From Curtobacterium luteum (lineage in GTDB: Bacteria; Actinomycetota; Actinomycetes; Actinomycetales; Microbacteriaceae): a DNA stretch of 33,937 nt. Positions 26,169 through 33,937 of the stretch are shown one piece after another. The stretch covers positions 1 through 33,937 of the forward strand of contig NZ_LDQC01000054.1 of NCBI RefSeq assembly GCF_001475545.1, read 5' to 3'. Made by a program: the position numbers and the translations under genes. Below the pieces are notes generated by a model. It was not told where the DNA came from. It was given only the letters and a program-made list of their open reading frames with translations, and did not search any database. The stretch's first letter is position 1, and each line of letters opens with the position of its first letter.

Positions 26169-29100
26169 TCAGCCCCTGCGTCGACGAACCCCGCGGGCGA
26201 GCCGCGACAGGCCGAGGAGCAGGAACCCGAGCGCCACGAGTCCGGCTGCCGCGCTCGCGAGGGGTGCCACGTCGGCACCGGTGAAGGCGAGACCGCCACC
26301 CGTCCCGACTCCGCTGCCGCTGCCGGGCGCCCCCGGAGTGCCGGGCGTGCCGGGCGTGCCCGGCGTACCAGGCGCACCAGGCGCACCAGGCGCACCAGGC
26401 GTGCCCGGCGTGCCCGGCGTACCAGGCGCACCAGGCGTGCCCGGTGCACCAGGCGTACCCGGCGTACCCGGCGTACCCGGCGTGCCCGGCTCACCCGGTA
26501 CGGACGGTGCCGCGTCCACCACGACGCGCACGGACTGCGCCGCGGAGGTCGCTCCCGCGACCGTCTGCGTGACGCTGATCGTGTGCGGACCGACGAGCAA
26601 CCGGAGCACGACGCTCCAGGAGCCGTCCGTCCCCGCGGTGACCGTGACCGGTGCTCCGCCGTCGACCGACAGGGTGACGGTCGAGCCGGGGTCCGCCGTC
26701 CCGGTCACGCGCCAGTCGGTGTACCCGGCCGCGTTCGCCTGCTGGTGCGCCCCGGGCGTCGGCGCCGTGATCGCGAGCGGGTCCACCGCGGCGACCACGA
26801 CCGCGACCGGCTCGGCCGCGGTGGCGACCCCGTTCACGCTCTCGGTCGCACGGATCGTCCACTCGCCCTCCGGCACGCGGTCGAAGGTGACGCTCCAGGC
26901 GCCCGTGGCGTCCGCGGCCGTCGTCCGCGACTGCCCGTCGGACAGGGTGACGACGACGAGTGCGCGGGGCGTCGCGGTCCCGCGGACGGTGAACGAACCG
27001 GTGTCGCCCGTGCCCGTCGCGGGGATGAGCTGGCCGGGCACCGGGCTGGTGATCGTGATGCCCGTGGGCTGCGCGACCACCACGGTGACGCCCACCGTGA
27101 CCGGCCGCGAGGTGACGCCGCCGACGGTCTCGGTGACCGCGATGGTGTGGTCACCCGCGGGCACGCCCGGCACCGTGACGGTCCACGACCCGTCACCGCC
27201 GGCGAGGGTCGTCCGTGTGCGCCCGTCGATGTCCACGGTGACGCGCGCGCCGGGCTCTGCGGTGCCGGACAGCGGCACGTCCGCGGTCCCGCTCGGGACC
27301 GTGAACACCTGGCCGTCGACGGGGGTCCGGACCTCGACGCCGCTCGCGGCCTGCACCGTGAAGCCGACCGCCGGTGCGGACGACGACTCCGAGCCGATGC
27401 GCTGCGACGCCGCGACCGTGTGCGCCCCGGTGCCGACCGACGGTACGTCGACGGACCAGTCGCCGTCGTCGTCGGCGGTCGTGGTCACGGGGTCGCCGCC
27501 GTCGACACGGACGCTGACCGCCGCTCGCGGAGCCGCGGTGCCGGTCACCGTGACCGTGGTGGACCCGCCGAGCACGCGGTAGACCACGCCTTCGGCTGGA
27601 GCGGTCACGACGACGGCGTCGGCCGGTGCGACCTCGACGGTGTACGCGCGGTCGATCGGCGTCGACACCGTGCTGCCGACGACCTGGCGCACCTCGATCG
27701 TGTGGCCGCCCGGCTCCACGCCCGTGAGGGTCGTCGACCAGCGGCCGTCGCCGGCGACGGGGACCTCGACGGGCGCGCCGTCGTCGGCGACGAGCCGGAC
27801 GGTCGCACCCGGGTCCCCGCTGCCGGCCACGGGGACGTCGGTGGACGTCGTCCCGTTCGGCACCGTGATCGTGGCGTCGGCTGCCGGGCTGGTCAGCGTG
27901 AGCGCGCGACCGGCGGTGACGGTGAACGTGCTCGTGACCGCGGGCGAGGTGGACGCCCCGATCGTCTGGGTGGCGCGCACGGTGTGCTCGCCGGTGCCGA
28001 CCGTCCCGAGGTCGACGCTCCAGGTGCCGCCCGTCGCGGTCGTCGTGACCGGGTCCCCGCCGTCGATGGTCACACGGACGGTGGCGCCCGCGTCGGCCGC
28101 GCCGGCCGCCGTGACCGCGACCTGCGAGTCCGGCTGCGCGACCCGGACCACGGTCCCGTCGCCCGGTGTGGCGATCGTGATCGGGTCCGCGACGGCGACG
28201 CTCACCCGGACCTCGACCGGCTCGGAGACGGTGTCGCCGATCCGCTGCGTGACCCGGACCGTGGTCGGGTCGCCCGCCGGCACGTCCGGCACCGAGACCG
28301 ACCAGTCGCCGTCCTCGTCGGCCGTGGTGGACTCGCTGCGGCCGCCGCCGAGGTCGACCACGACGGTGGCGCCGGGCTCGGCGGTCCCGGCGACGTCGAC
28401 CGTGGTGGTGGCGTCCGGTCCGGCGACGGTGTACTCCTGCCCCGCCGTCGGCTCCGTCACCGTCACCGGGTCACCGGCCACGACGACGACGTCGCGCTCG
28501 ACCGGTGTGGTCGAGGTGGAGCCGCCGACCGTCTGCGTGGCGCTGACCGTGTGCGTCGCGACGCCCAGGTCCGGGACGTCGATGCTCCACGACCCGTCCG
28601 TGCCCGCCGTCGTCCGCACCGGGTCGCGGTCGTCGACGGTGAGTTCGACGGTGGCGCCCGGCTGGGCGTCGCCCGCGACGGTGACGGTCGTGGTGGCGTC
28701 CGGTCCGGCGACCGTGACGGGGTCCGAGGGCTGCCGGATCGTGAGCACCGCCGCGGCCACGACCGAGACGGACCGCTCGACGGCGGCGCTCGTGGTGCCG
28801 CCGATCGACTGCGTCACCGACGCCGTCGACGATCCCACCGGGACGGCCTCGACGGTGGCGTCCCATGTACCGTCCTGGCGCACGAGGGCCGTGGCGGTGC
28901 GGCCGCCACCGAGGTCGACGGTCACCTCCGCACCGGGCGCGCCGGTCCCGACGAAGTCGACGTCGGTCGTCGCGTCCTCGTCCGCGACCGTGACGGTCGT
29001 GGCCCCGGCCGGGGTCCGGACGACGAGCGGCGCACCGGCGGCGACCGTCACGTCGACGGTCACCGGCGCGGACTGCCGCCCGTCGACCGACTGCGTCGCC

Positions 29101-32100
29101 GTGACTCGGTGGTCCCCGACCGGCACGTCCGTGAACGTGTGCGTCCAGTCACCGTCCGCGGTGCTCGTCACCGTCTCCGACGCTCCCGTGGAGAGCCGGA
29201 CGGTCACATCCGTGTCCGGCTGCGCCGTCCCCGTCACCGTCACGTCGACGGTCCCGGTGGCGTCCGCGACGGTGATGGTCGCGTCGTCCTCGGGCTCGGT
29301 GATCGCGAGCGCCGCGGCTGCGCGCACCTCGACGGTCTGCTCCGGACTGGAGGCAGTGGTGCCGCCCACGGTCTGGGTCGCGACGAGCGGGTGGTCGCCC
29401 TCCGGCACGGCGGTGAAGACGACCGTCCAGTCGCCGTCGTCGTCCGCGGTGGTGGTCAGCTCGTCGTCGGCGAGGGTCACCCGCACCGGGGCACCGGGGT
29501 CGGCGGTGCCGACGACTTTCACCGGACGGGTGTTCCCGGCGTCCGGCACGTACAGGATCCCGGCGCCCGGCGACGTGATCTCCACGGGGTCGGCGGCCTC
29601 GAGCGTCACCGTCCGCTCCGCCGGCGTGGACGTCGCGCCCGCGACCTCCTGGGTGACCGACACGGTGTACGCACCGACGCCGAGGTCCGGCAGGGTCACC
29701 GACCAGGACCCGTCGCCAGCGGCGGTCGTGGTGCGGTCGTCCTGCTCGGGCACCGACAGGGTGACCGTCGCCCCGGGCTGTGCCGTGCCCGTGACGCGCA
29801 CGTCGCGCGTGACGTCCTCGCCCGCGACGCGGATCGGGTCGGTCGTCGGTGCGGTGATCCGGACGGGCGCGGCCGTGACGACCTGGAACGTGGTCGGGAT
29901 CGCGCTCGTGCTCACGCTGCCGACGGTCTGCGTCGCGTTGACGGTGTGCGTGCCGGTCGGTGCGATGCCGGTCGCGGTGACGGTCCACGCGCCGCTGGTC
30001 GGGTCGGCCGCCGTCGTGAGCGCCGTTCCGCCGTCCACGGAGACCGACACCGCGGCGCCGGGTTCGGCCGTGCCGGTGATCGGGACCGTCGCGCGGGCGT
30101 CCTCGTCGACGACGACGATGCGCGTGCCGACGGGCGGGGTCTCGATCGTGATGGCCGTCCCGGGCACGACCGAGAAGGCACGGGAGACGGTGTCGCCCTG
30201 CGTGCCGTTGACGGTCGCGACCGCGGTGACGGTGTGGTCGTCGGTGTCGAGCCGGACACTGCCGGTCGCCGGTGCGGTCCAGCGGCCGTCCGGGCCCGCC
30301 GTGACCTCGATCGGGTCACCGTCGTCGAAGCGGACCGTGACGGTGGCACCGGGTTCGGCGGTGCCGGTGGCGACGACCGGAGCCGAGCCACCGGGGCCGG
30401 CCGCGATCTCGGCGTCGGCGACCGGTGTGTCGATGGCGACCGGGGCGCCGGCGATGATCGAGAAGTCCCGGTCGACGGGGTCGGACGTGGCGCCGCCGAC
30501 GGTCTGCGTGACCCGCACGGTGTGGTCGTCGACGTCGACGTCGGGCAGGGTCACCGACCAGGTGCCGTCGTCGCCCGCGGTCGTCGTCACGAGCGCGCCG
30601 CCGTCGAGCCGGACGTCCACGTCGGCGTCGGGCTCGGCCGTACCGGAGACCCTGACGTCGATGGTCGAGTCGGCGGTGGCGACGGTCGTGCTGCTGTCCT
30701 GCGTCGGCGTCGTGACGGTCAGTGCCGCGGCGGCCCGGACGGTGAGGGTCCTCGTGACCACCGGCGAGGTGGTGTCGCCGACCGTCTGCGTGGCACTGAG
30801 CGTGCGGGTCCCGACCGGCACCCCGGCCACGCTGAGGGCCCAGTCGCCCGCGTCGCCGGCGGTCGTGCTGGCCGCGAGCCCCGAGCCGAGGGAGACGTCC
30901 ACGGTGGCGCCGGGCTGCGCCGTGCCGGTGACGCGGAGGTCGGTCGTGTCGTCGGCGGTGAGCACCGTCAGCACGGCACCGTCCGCGGGCGCGGTCAGCA
31001 CGAGCCGTGCACCCGTCGCGACGGCGAAGTCGCTCGTCACGGGGTCCGACGTCGTGCCGGCGACCGTCTGCGTCGCGGTGGCGGTGCGCTCCCCCACGGG
31101 GACGCCCGCGAAGGTGGCGCTCCACCGGCCGTCGTCGCCCGCGGTCGTCGTCGCCGCGAACGCCCCGCCGATCGAGACCGACACCCGGGCTCCCGGAGCG
31201 GCGGTACCGCGGACCGTCACGGATGTGGTCGAGGTCGGGTCGGCCACACGGATCGTGCTGCCGTCCGCGGGTGCACTGATCGTCACCCGCGCGGCGGCCG
31301 TGACGGTGAACGCGCGACGGACCGCTTCGCTCGTCGACCCGCCGACGGTCTGGGTCACGGCGGCGTCGTACGAGCCGGCGGGCACGTCCGGCACGGTCGC
31401 CGACCACGCCCCGTTCGCCGCAGCCGTCGTCGACGCGGTGCGGCCGCCGCCGAGGTCGACGTCGACCGTGGCCGCGGGCTGCGCCGTCCCGGACAGGACG
31501 ACCTCGCGGGCGGTGCCGGCGAGCGGGAGGTCCTGCCCCGCGCTGGGCGAAGCGATCTCGAGGTCGGCGGCCTGCGCGATGCGGAAGGAGCGGATGACGG
31601 GGGTGGACGTGGTGTCCCCGACGGTCTGGGTCACGCTGGCGGTCCAACTGCCCGTCGGCAGGTCCGTCACCGGCACGCTCCAGGAGCCGTCCGCGGCGAC
31701 GGTCGCCGTTCCGGTGCGCCCGCCACCGAGGTCGACGTCGACGCGCGCACCGGGCGTCGCCGTGCCGGTGACCGTCACCGTGGTCGAGGACCTCGCGATG
31801 GTGACCGTCTGGCCGGCGGTGGGCGAGGTGACCACGAGCGGCTGCTGTGCCACGACGGTGAAGCGCTGCGTGGCGGTGCCCGCGGCCGTGCCCCCGACGG
31901 TCTGCGTCGCGGTCGCCGTGTACTCGCCGGTCGGCACGTTCGCGATCGCCGTCGTCCACGCGCCGTTCGCCGCGACGGTCGCGGTGCCGGTGCGGCCGCC
32001 GCCGAGGTCGACGCGGATGGACGCGCCGGGTTCGCCCGCGCCGTTCACCGTGATGCTGCGCGTGGAGTCCGGGGTGGGCACGCTGAACTGCTGCCCCGCG

Positions 32101-33800
32101 GTCGGCGCGGTGATCGTCGGCGTCGCGAACGCGGTCGCCCGCACGGTCGAGGTCGCGAGGTCGACCGTCGCCACGTCCGCGCCGGGCAGGACGGACAGCC
32201 GGAGGGCGTGCACGCTCCGGGCACCGGTGTCGTCGCCGCGGCCGTCGCGGAAGCCGGTGCTCGTGTCCTGCGCGTTCACCGTGAGGGCGACGACCTGTCG
32301 GAGGAGCAGCACGACCGGTGCGAGCGTCCGTGCCACCGCGGTCGTCGTGGCCCGCAGCGCGGTCCCGAGGTCGTCGAGTGCCGTCCCGGTCACGAGCGGT
32401 CGGACGAGCGTCTGCGCCGCCGGGATGACGAGCGAGGTGATCGCGGGCGTGAGGAGCTCTCCGAGGAGTCCGAGCCCGAGCGGGCCGCCCGTCACGGTCG
32501 TCGTGGGGGTGCCGGGTGCGCTGCCGGCGAGCTGTCCGAGGGTCGAGTCCACCCGGATCGTGAGCGGGGCGAGCGTCGCGACCGCGGTCCGGACGTTCGC
32601 CGCGACGTCGATGCGCACGGCGGTCGAGTTGATCGTGTTCACCACGGCGGTCCGGAGCGCGGTCGGCAGCTGCGTGCCGAGGATGGTCGAGATGCTCTGG
32701 TTGATCGACGCCACTGCCGCGTCCGTCAGCACCGGTGTGTTCGCCGGCCGACCGTTGAGCGCCGTGAGCCCGTCGAGGTCGACCGTGATCGCGCCGGTCG
32801 ACGGGGTGATCGTCACGGCGCCGTCGGTCAGGGGCTGGGCGAGCACCTGCGTGAGCGTGTCGTCGAGGTTCAGGTCCACGGACGCCTTGACCGTCGTGCC
32901 GTCGACGGTCACGAGCGTCCCGAGCGCGGTGGTCCGCAGGAGGCGTTGGAGTTCGGCCGTCAGACCGGTCGTGACGCCGGAGAACGCCCCGTTGGCGCCG
33001 ACGGTCGTGTTCACCGTGGTGGAGAACGACCGGAGGTCGCTGCGGAGCGACGTGCTCAGCCCGGCGACCGCGGGGCTCGTGAGGTCGAGCCGTGCGCTGG
33101 CGATCCGGTAGTCGCTCGTCGTCGTCACTGTCGCCCCGCGCGTCGCGGTGATCGTCGAGGCCAACGCGCCGACCTGGAGGCGTCCGGTCGAGAGCACCGA
33201 CGTGTCGGCGCCGGCGCGGGACAGGAGCGGACGCAGGTCGAGCGTCGCCGCGTTCGTGCCGGTCCCCGATCCGACCCCGATCGCGCCGTCGTCGGTCAGG
33301 AGCCCGGCCGAGGCGGTCGCCGCGGTCGCCGAGCTGCGCGCGTACTGCCCGTCCACGCCGAGCGTCAGGATGCCGTTCGACCCGAGCAGGTCGATGGTGT
33401 TCCCGAGCCGGACGCCGAGCGCGTTCACGGCGGTGAGGTCGAGCGGCTGGCTCGTGGTGCCGCCCCCGGTCGTCGCGGCCCGGGCGGAGTAGGCTCCGCC
33501 GAGTCGTGCGATCGTGTCGACGTCGACGATGCCGGACCCCCCGAGCAGGACCCCCTCGGCCTCGGCGACGTCGGACTGCGCCGCCGTCGCCGGTTGGATC
33601 GCCACGGTGGCGGCGACCAGCGCCGTCACCGTGGCGACGACAGCGCCGCGCAGCAGTGGACGCCGGTCACGCGGTGCTCGTCGTCGAGCACGGCTCCCAG
33701 CACCGTCGATCCGTCGTTCCCCGATGCCCGCCGCGACGGTACGCCGCGACGACACGTGCTCGCGCATGCGTGTCCCGTTCCTGGCGGGCGCACCCGCCAC
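26169..33800 (-). CDS. giant cell-wall-anchored adhesin-like protein with 20 Ig-like repeats
   Basis: 2543-residue exported surface protein. A basic N-terminus and hydrophobic helix ([20 protein letters not shown], cleavage near ATAAQS) form a long signal peptide. Residues about 75-555 resemble the choice-of-anchor G type of domain ([20 protein letters not shown], then [18 protein letters not shown]). About 558-2430 are 20 tandem Ig-like modules of 90-97 residues (pattern: [28 protein letters not shown]). Nineteen Gly-X-Pro triplets follow, then [17 protein letters not shown], a hydrophobic helix and RRRRG. LAFTG plus helix plus basic tail is a sortase signal of the LAxTG (class E) kind. I see no Cys. 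GTG 33800 (GAGGAT upstream) and ATG 33767 are both possible starts. Adhesion is inferred from architecture only. The ligand is unknown. Confidence 0.85.
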   Translation of the reverse strand: MAGAPARNGTRMREHVSSRRTVAAGIGERRIDGAGSRARRRAPRDRRPLLRGAVVATVTALVAATVAIQPATAAQSDVAEAEGVLLGGSGIVDVDTIARLGGAYSARAATTGGGTTSQPLDLTAVNALGVRLGNTIDLLGSNGILTLGVDGQYARSSATAATASAGLLTDDGAIGVGSGTGTNAATLDLRPLLSRAGADTSVLSTGRLQVGALASTITATRGATVTTTSDYRIASARLDLTSPAVAGLSTSLRSDLRSFSTTVNTTVGANGAFSGVTTGLTAELQRLLRTTALGTLVTVDGTTVKASVDLNLDDTLTQVLAQPLTDGAVTITPSTGAITVDLDGLTALNGRPANTPVLTDAAVASINQSISTILGTQLPTALRTAVVNTINSTAVRIDVAANVRTAVATLAPLTIRVDSTLGQLAGSAPGTPTTTVTGGPLGLGLLGELLTPAITSLVIPAAQTLVRPLVTGTALDDLGTALRATTTAVARTLAPVVLLLRQVVALTVNAQDTSTGFRDGRGDDTGARSVHALRLSVLPGADVATVDLATSTVRATAFATPTITAPTAGQQFSVPTPDSTRSITVNGAGEPGASIRVDLGGGRTGTATVAANGAWTTAIANVPTGEYTATATQTVGGTAAGTATQRFTVVAQQPLVVTSPTAGQTVTIARSSTTVTVTGTATPGARVDVDLGGGRTGTATVAADGSWSVPVTDLPTGSWTASVTQTVGDTTSTPVIRSFRIAQAADLEIASPSAGQDLPLAGTAREVVLSGTAQPAATVDVDLGGGRTASTTAAANGAWSATVPDVPAGSYDAAVTQTVGGSTSEAVRRAFTVTAAARVTISAPADGSTIRVADPTSTTSVTVRGTAAPGARVSVSIGGAFAATTTAGDDGRWSATFAGVPVGERTATATQTVAGTTSDPVTSDFAVATGARLVLTAPADGAVLTVLTADDTTDLRVTGTAQPGATVDVSLGSGLAASTTAGDAGDWALSVAGVPVGTRTLSATQTVGDTTSPVVTRTLTVRAAAALTVTTPTQDSSTTVATADSTIDVRVSGTAEPDADVDVRLDGGALVTTTAGDDGTWSVTLPDVDVDDHTVRVTQTVGGATSDPVDRDFSIIAGAPVAIDTPVADAEIAAGPGGSAPVVATGTAEPGATVTVRFDDGDPIEVTAGPDGRWTAPATGSVRLDTDDHTVTAVATVNGTQGDTVSRAFSVVPGTAITIETPPVGTRIVVVDEDARATVPITGTAEPGAAVSVSVDGGTALTTAADPTSGAWTVTATGIAPTGTHTVNATQTVGSVSTSAIPTTFQVVTAAPVRITAPTTDPIRVAGEDVTRDVRVTGTAQPGATVTLSVPEQDDRTTTAAGDGSWSVTLPDLGVGAYTVSVTQEVAGATSTPAERTVTLEAADPVEITSPGAGILYVPDAGNTRPVKVVGTADPGAPVRVTLADDELTTTADDDGDWTVVFTAVPEGDHPLVATQTVGGTTASSPEQTVEVRAAAALAITEPEDDATITVADATGTVDVTVTGTAQPDTDVTVRLSTGASETVTSTADGDWTHTFTDVPVGDHRVTATQSVDGRQSAPVTVDVTVAAGAPLVVRTPAGATTVTVADEDATTDVDFVGTGAPGAEVTVDLGGGRTATALVRQDGTWDATVEAVPVGSSTASVTQSIGGTTSAAVERSVSVVAAAVLTIRQPSDPVTVAGPDATTTVTVAGDAQPGATVELTVDDRDPVRTTAGTDGSWSIDVPDLGVATHTVSATQTVGGSTSTTPVERDVVVVAGDPVTVTEPTAGQEYTVAGPDATTTVDVAGTAEPGATVVVDLGGGRSESTTADEDGDWSVSVPDVPAGDPTTVRVTQRIGDTVSEPVEVRVSVAVADPITIATPGDGTVVRVAQPDSQVAVTAAGAADAGATVRVTIDGGDPVTTTATGGTWSVDLGTVGTGEHTVRATQTIGASTSPAVTSTFTVTAGRALTLTSPAADATITVPNGTTSTDVPVAGSGDPGATVRLVADDGAPVEVPVAGDGRWSTTLTGVEPGGHTIEVRQVVGSTVSTPIDRAYTVEVAPADAVVVTAPAEGVVYRVLGGSTTVTVTGTAAPRAAVSVRVDGGDPVTTTADDDGDWSVDVPSVGTGAHTVAASQRIGSESSSAPAVGFTVQAASGVEVRTPVDGQVFTVPSGTADVPLSGTAEPGARVTVDIDGRTRTTLAGGDGSWTVTVPGVPAGDHTIAVTETVGGVTSRPVTVGVTVVVAQPTGITITSPVPGQLIPATGTGDTGSFTVRGTATPRALVVVTLSDGQSRTTAADATGAWSVTFDRVPEGEWTIRATESVNGVATAAEPVAVVVAAVDPLAITAPTPGAHQQANAAGYTDWRVTGTADPGSTVTLSVDGGAPVTVTAGTDGSWSVVLRLLVGPHTISVTQTVAGATSAAQSVRVVVDAAPSVPGEPGTPGTPGTPGTPGAPGTPGAPGTPGTPGTPGAPGAPGAPGTPGTPGTPGTPGAPGSGSGVGTGGGLAFTGADVAPLASAAAGLVALGFLLLGLSRLARGVRRRRG
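26200..26308 (-). other. sortase sorting signal of the adhesin (LAFTG, helix, basic tail)
   Basis: The motif LAFTGAD is followed by a hydrophobic stretch of about 23 residues ([19 protein letters not shown]) and a basic C-terminus ([11 protein letters not shown]) that just precedes the stop. This three-part layout is what sortases recognise. Ala at position 2 favours a class E type enzyme. No sortase gene is in the window. Confidence 0.85.
26321..26500 (-). repeat. collagen-like Gly-X-Pro stalk, 9-bp-based repeats
   Basis: Nineteen consecutive triplets (GEP once, then GTP or GAP) join the last Ig-like module to the wall anchor. At DNA level the unit is built on GGCGTGCCC, GGCGTACCA and GGCGCACCA nonamers, prone to slippage in multiples of 9 bp. 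X is Thr or Ala and Y is always Pro, so an extended polyproline rod or a triple helix are both possible. Confidence 0.85.
26510..32130 (-). repeat. array of 20 Ig-like modules
   Basis: I count 20 modules of about 280 bp. Each carries GTA-PGA near its middle, then a T-AG-DGSW turn, a VP-G-hT strand and a final ATQTVGG-TS strand. Module sequences are well diverged, but modules 1, 2, 3, 12 and 14 share the segment DLGGGRT, which hints at module shuffling or gene conversion. Boundaries are approximate. Confidence 0.85.
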
Positions 33801-33842
33801 CTGATCCTCGGAACTCCCCCGCTGGTGAGGCGGTGGAGGGTC

Positions 33843-33863
33843 GGAACCTTGGTTGGAGGTTCC
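33843..33863. promoter_or_regulatory. inverted repeat in the leader region of the adhesin gene
   Basis: GGAACCT (33843-33849) and AGGTTCC (33857-33863) form a perfect 7-bp inverted repeat with a 7-nt spacer about 45-60 nt before the adhesin start. It may be an operator or a leader hairpin. No clear promoter hexamers are visible in 33801-33937, and no gene is recognised there. Confidence 0.3.
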
Positions 33864-33937
33864 TGGGACCGATCTTCACACACGATCAGGAATCTGTCCG
33901 CGCCCGGCTCACGAAAGGACTCCCCACGCACCCCGCA

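Noticed and set aside
26029..27582. 517-codon plus-strand frame with Gly-Val-Pro repeats, collagen-like at first sight
   Set aside because: The repeats are the complement of the Gly-X-Pro tract of the minus-strand adhesin, and the rest has no coding character.
27640..33111. Very long open frame (1823 codons) on the plus strand opposite the Ig-repeat array
   Set aside because: It is the antisense shadow of the GC-rich repeat gene. Its product is low-complexity Thr/Val/Ser/Pro, with no signal, no ribosome site and no domain pattern, while the minus-strand frame has clear module periodicity and a full export/anchor layout.

Overview
The window is about 34 kb of very GC-rich DNA (roughly 70% by eye) with strong G/C third-position bias, frequent GTG starts, 1-4 nt gene overlaps and several apparently leaderless genes. 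Its gene set (421-aa corynebacterial-type aspartokinase next to asd, Mqo, Rv2578c-type radical SAM protein with an actinobacterial LexA box, PASTA-tailed class A PBP, class-E-like LAFTG sorting signal, choice-of-anchor-G-like adhesin) points to an actinobacterium, most likely Microbacteriaceae. The genus Curtobacterium is my best guess, from memory and not tested.

Layout. 1-1937 (+): acetyl-CoA synthetase, cut at its 5' end. 2015-2631 (-): a RidA-family gene overlapped by a 52-aa DUF4177-like gene. 2682-6196 (+): class A PBP overlapped by a metallophosphoesterase. 6297-6370 (+): tRNA-Pro(CGG) with its terminator. 6417-11962 (-): a block of four exported-protein genes: a small membrane-anchored protein, a small secreted Cys-containing protein, a 1289-residue secreted protein joining a lytic-transglycosylase-like domain to an SGNH/GDSL hydrolase, and a lipoprotein. 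11963-12474: a 512-nt stretch with a candidate promoter, a probable decayed gene and a terminator. 12475-13515 (-): LLM-class flavin oxidoreductase. 13637-17427 (-): an overlapping operon of histidine kinase, kinase-like protein lacking the catalytic residues, LuxR-type response regulator and thymidine kinase. 17456-18538 (-): SOS-type radical SAM protein. 18588-20075 (-): malate:quinone oxidoreductase. 20194-22538 (-): asd and lysC, with an internal lysC start. 22657-26036 (-): recR and dnaX. 26169-33800 (-): a giant cell-wall adhesin with 20 Ig-like repeats, a collagen-like stalk and a sortase signal.

How the genes fit together. Much of the window is housekeeping: acetate activation, the aspartate pathway that feeds diaminopimelate and lysine, cell-wall polymerisation, malate oxidation into the quinone pool, the clamp loader with RecR, and thymidine salvage. 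The accessory content is at the cell surface: the four-gene exported block and the giant adhesin.

The observations most worth following are: (i) the kinase/pseudokinase/regulator operon, where the second protein aligns with the first but has Ala at the phospho-acceptor His; (ii) four intergenic hairpins built from the same 10-mer GGAGGCACGG, one with the opposite arm polarity; (iii) the transglycosylase-SGNH fusion, which could de-O-acetylate and cleave peptidoglycan in one chain; (iv) a well-placed internal ribosome site in lysC giving a 172-aa beta subunit; (v) the LexA box on the radical SAM gene. All calls were made by reading sequence, with no database search.
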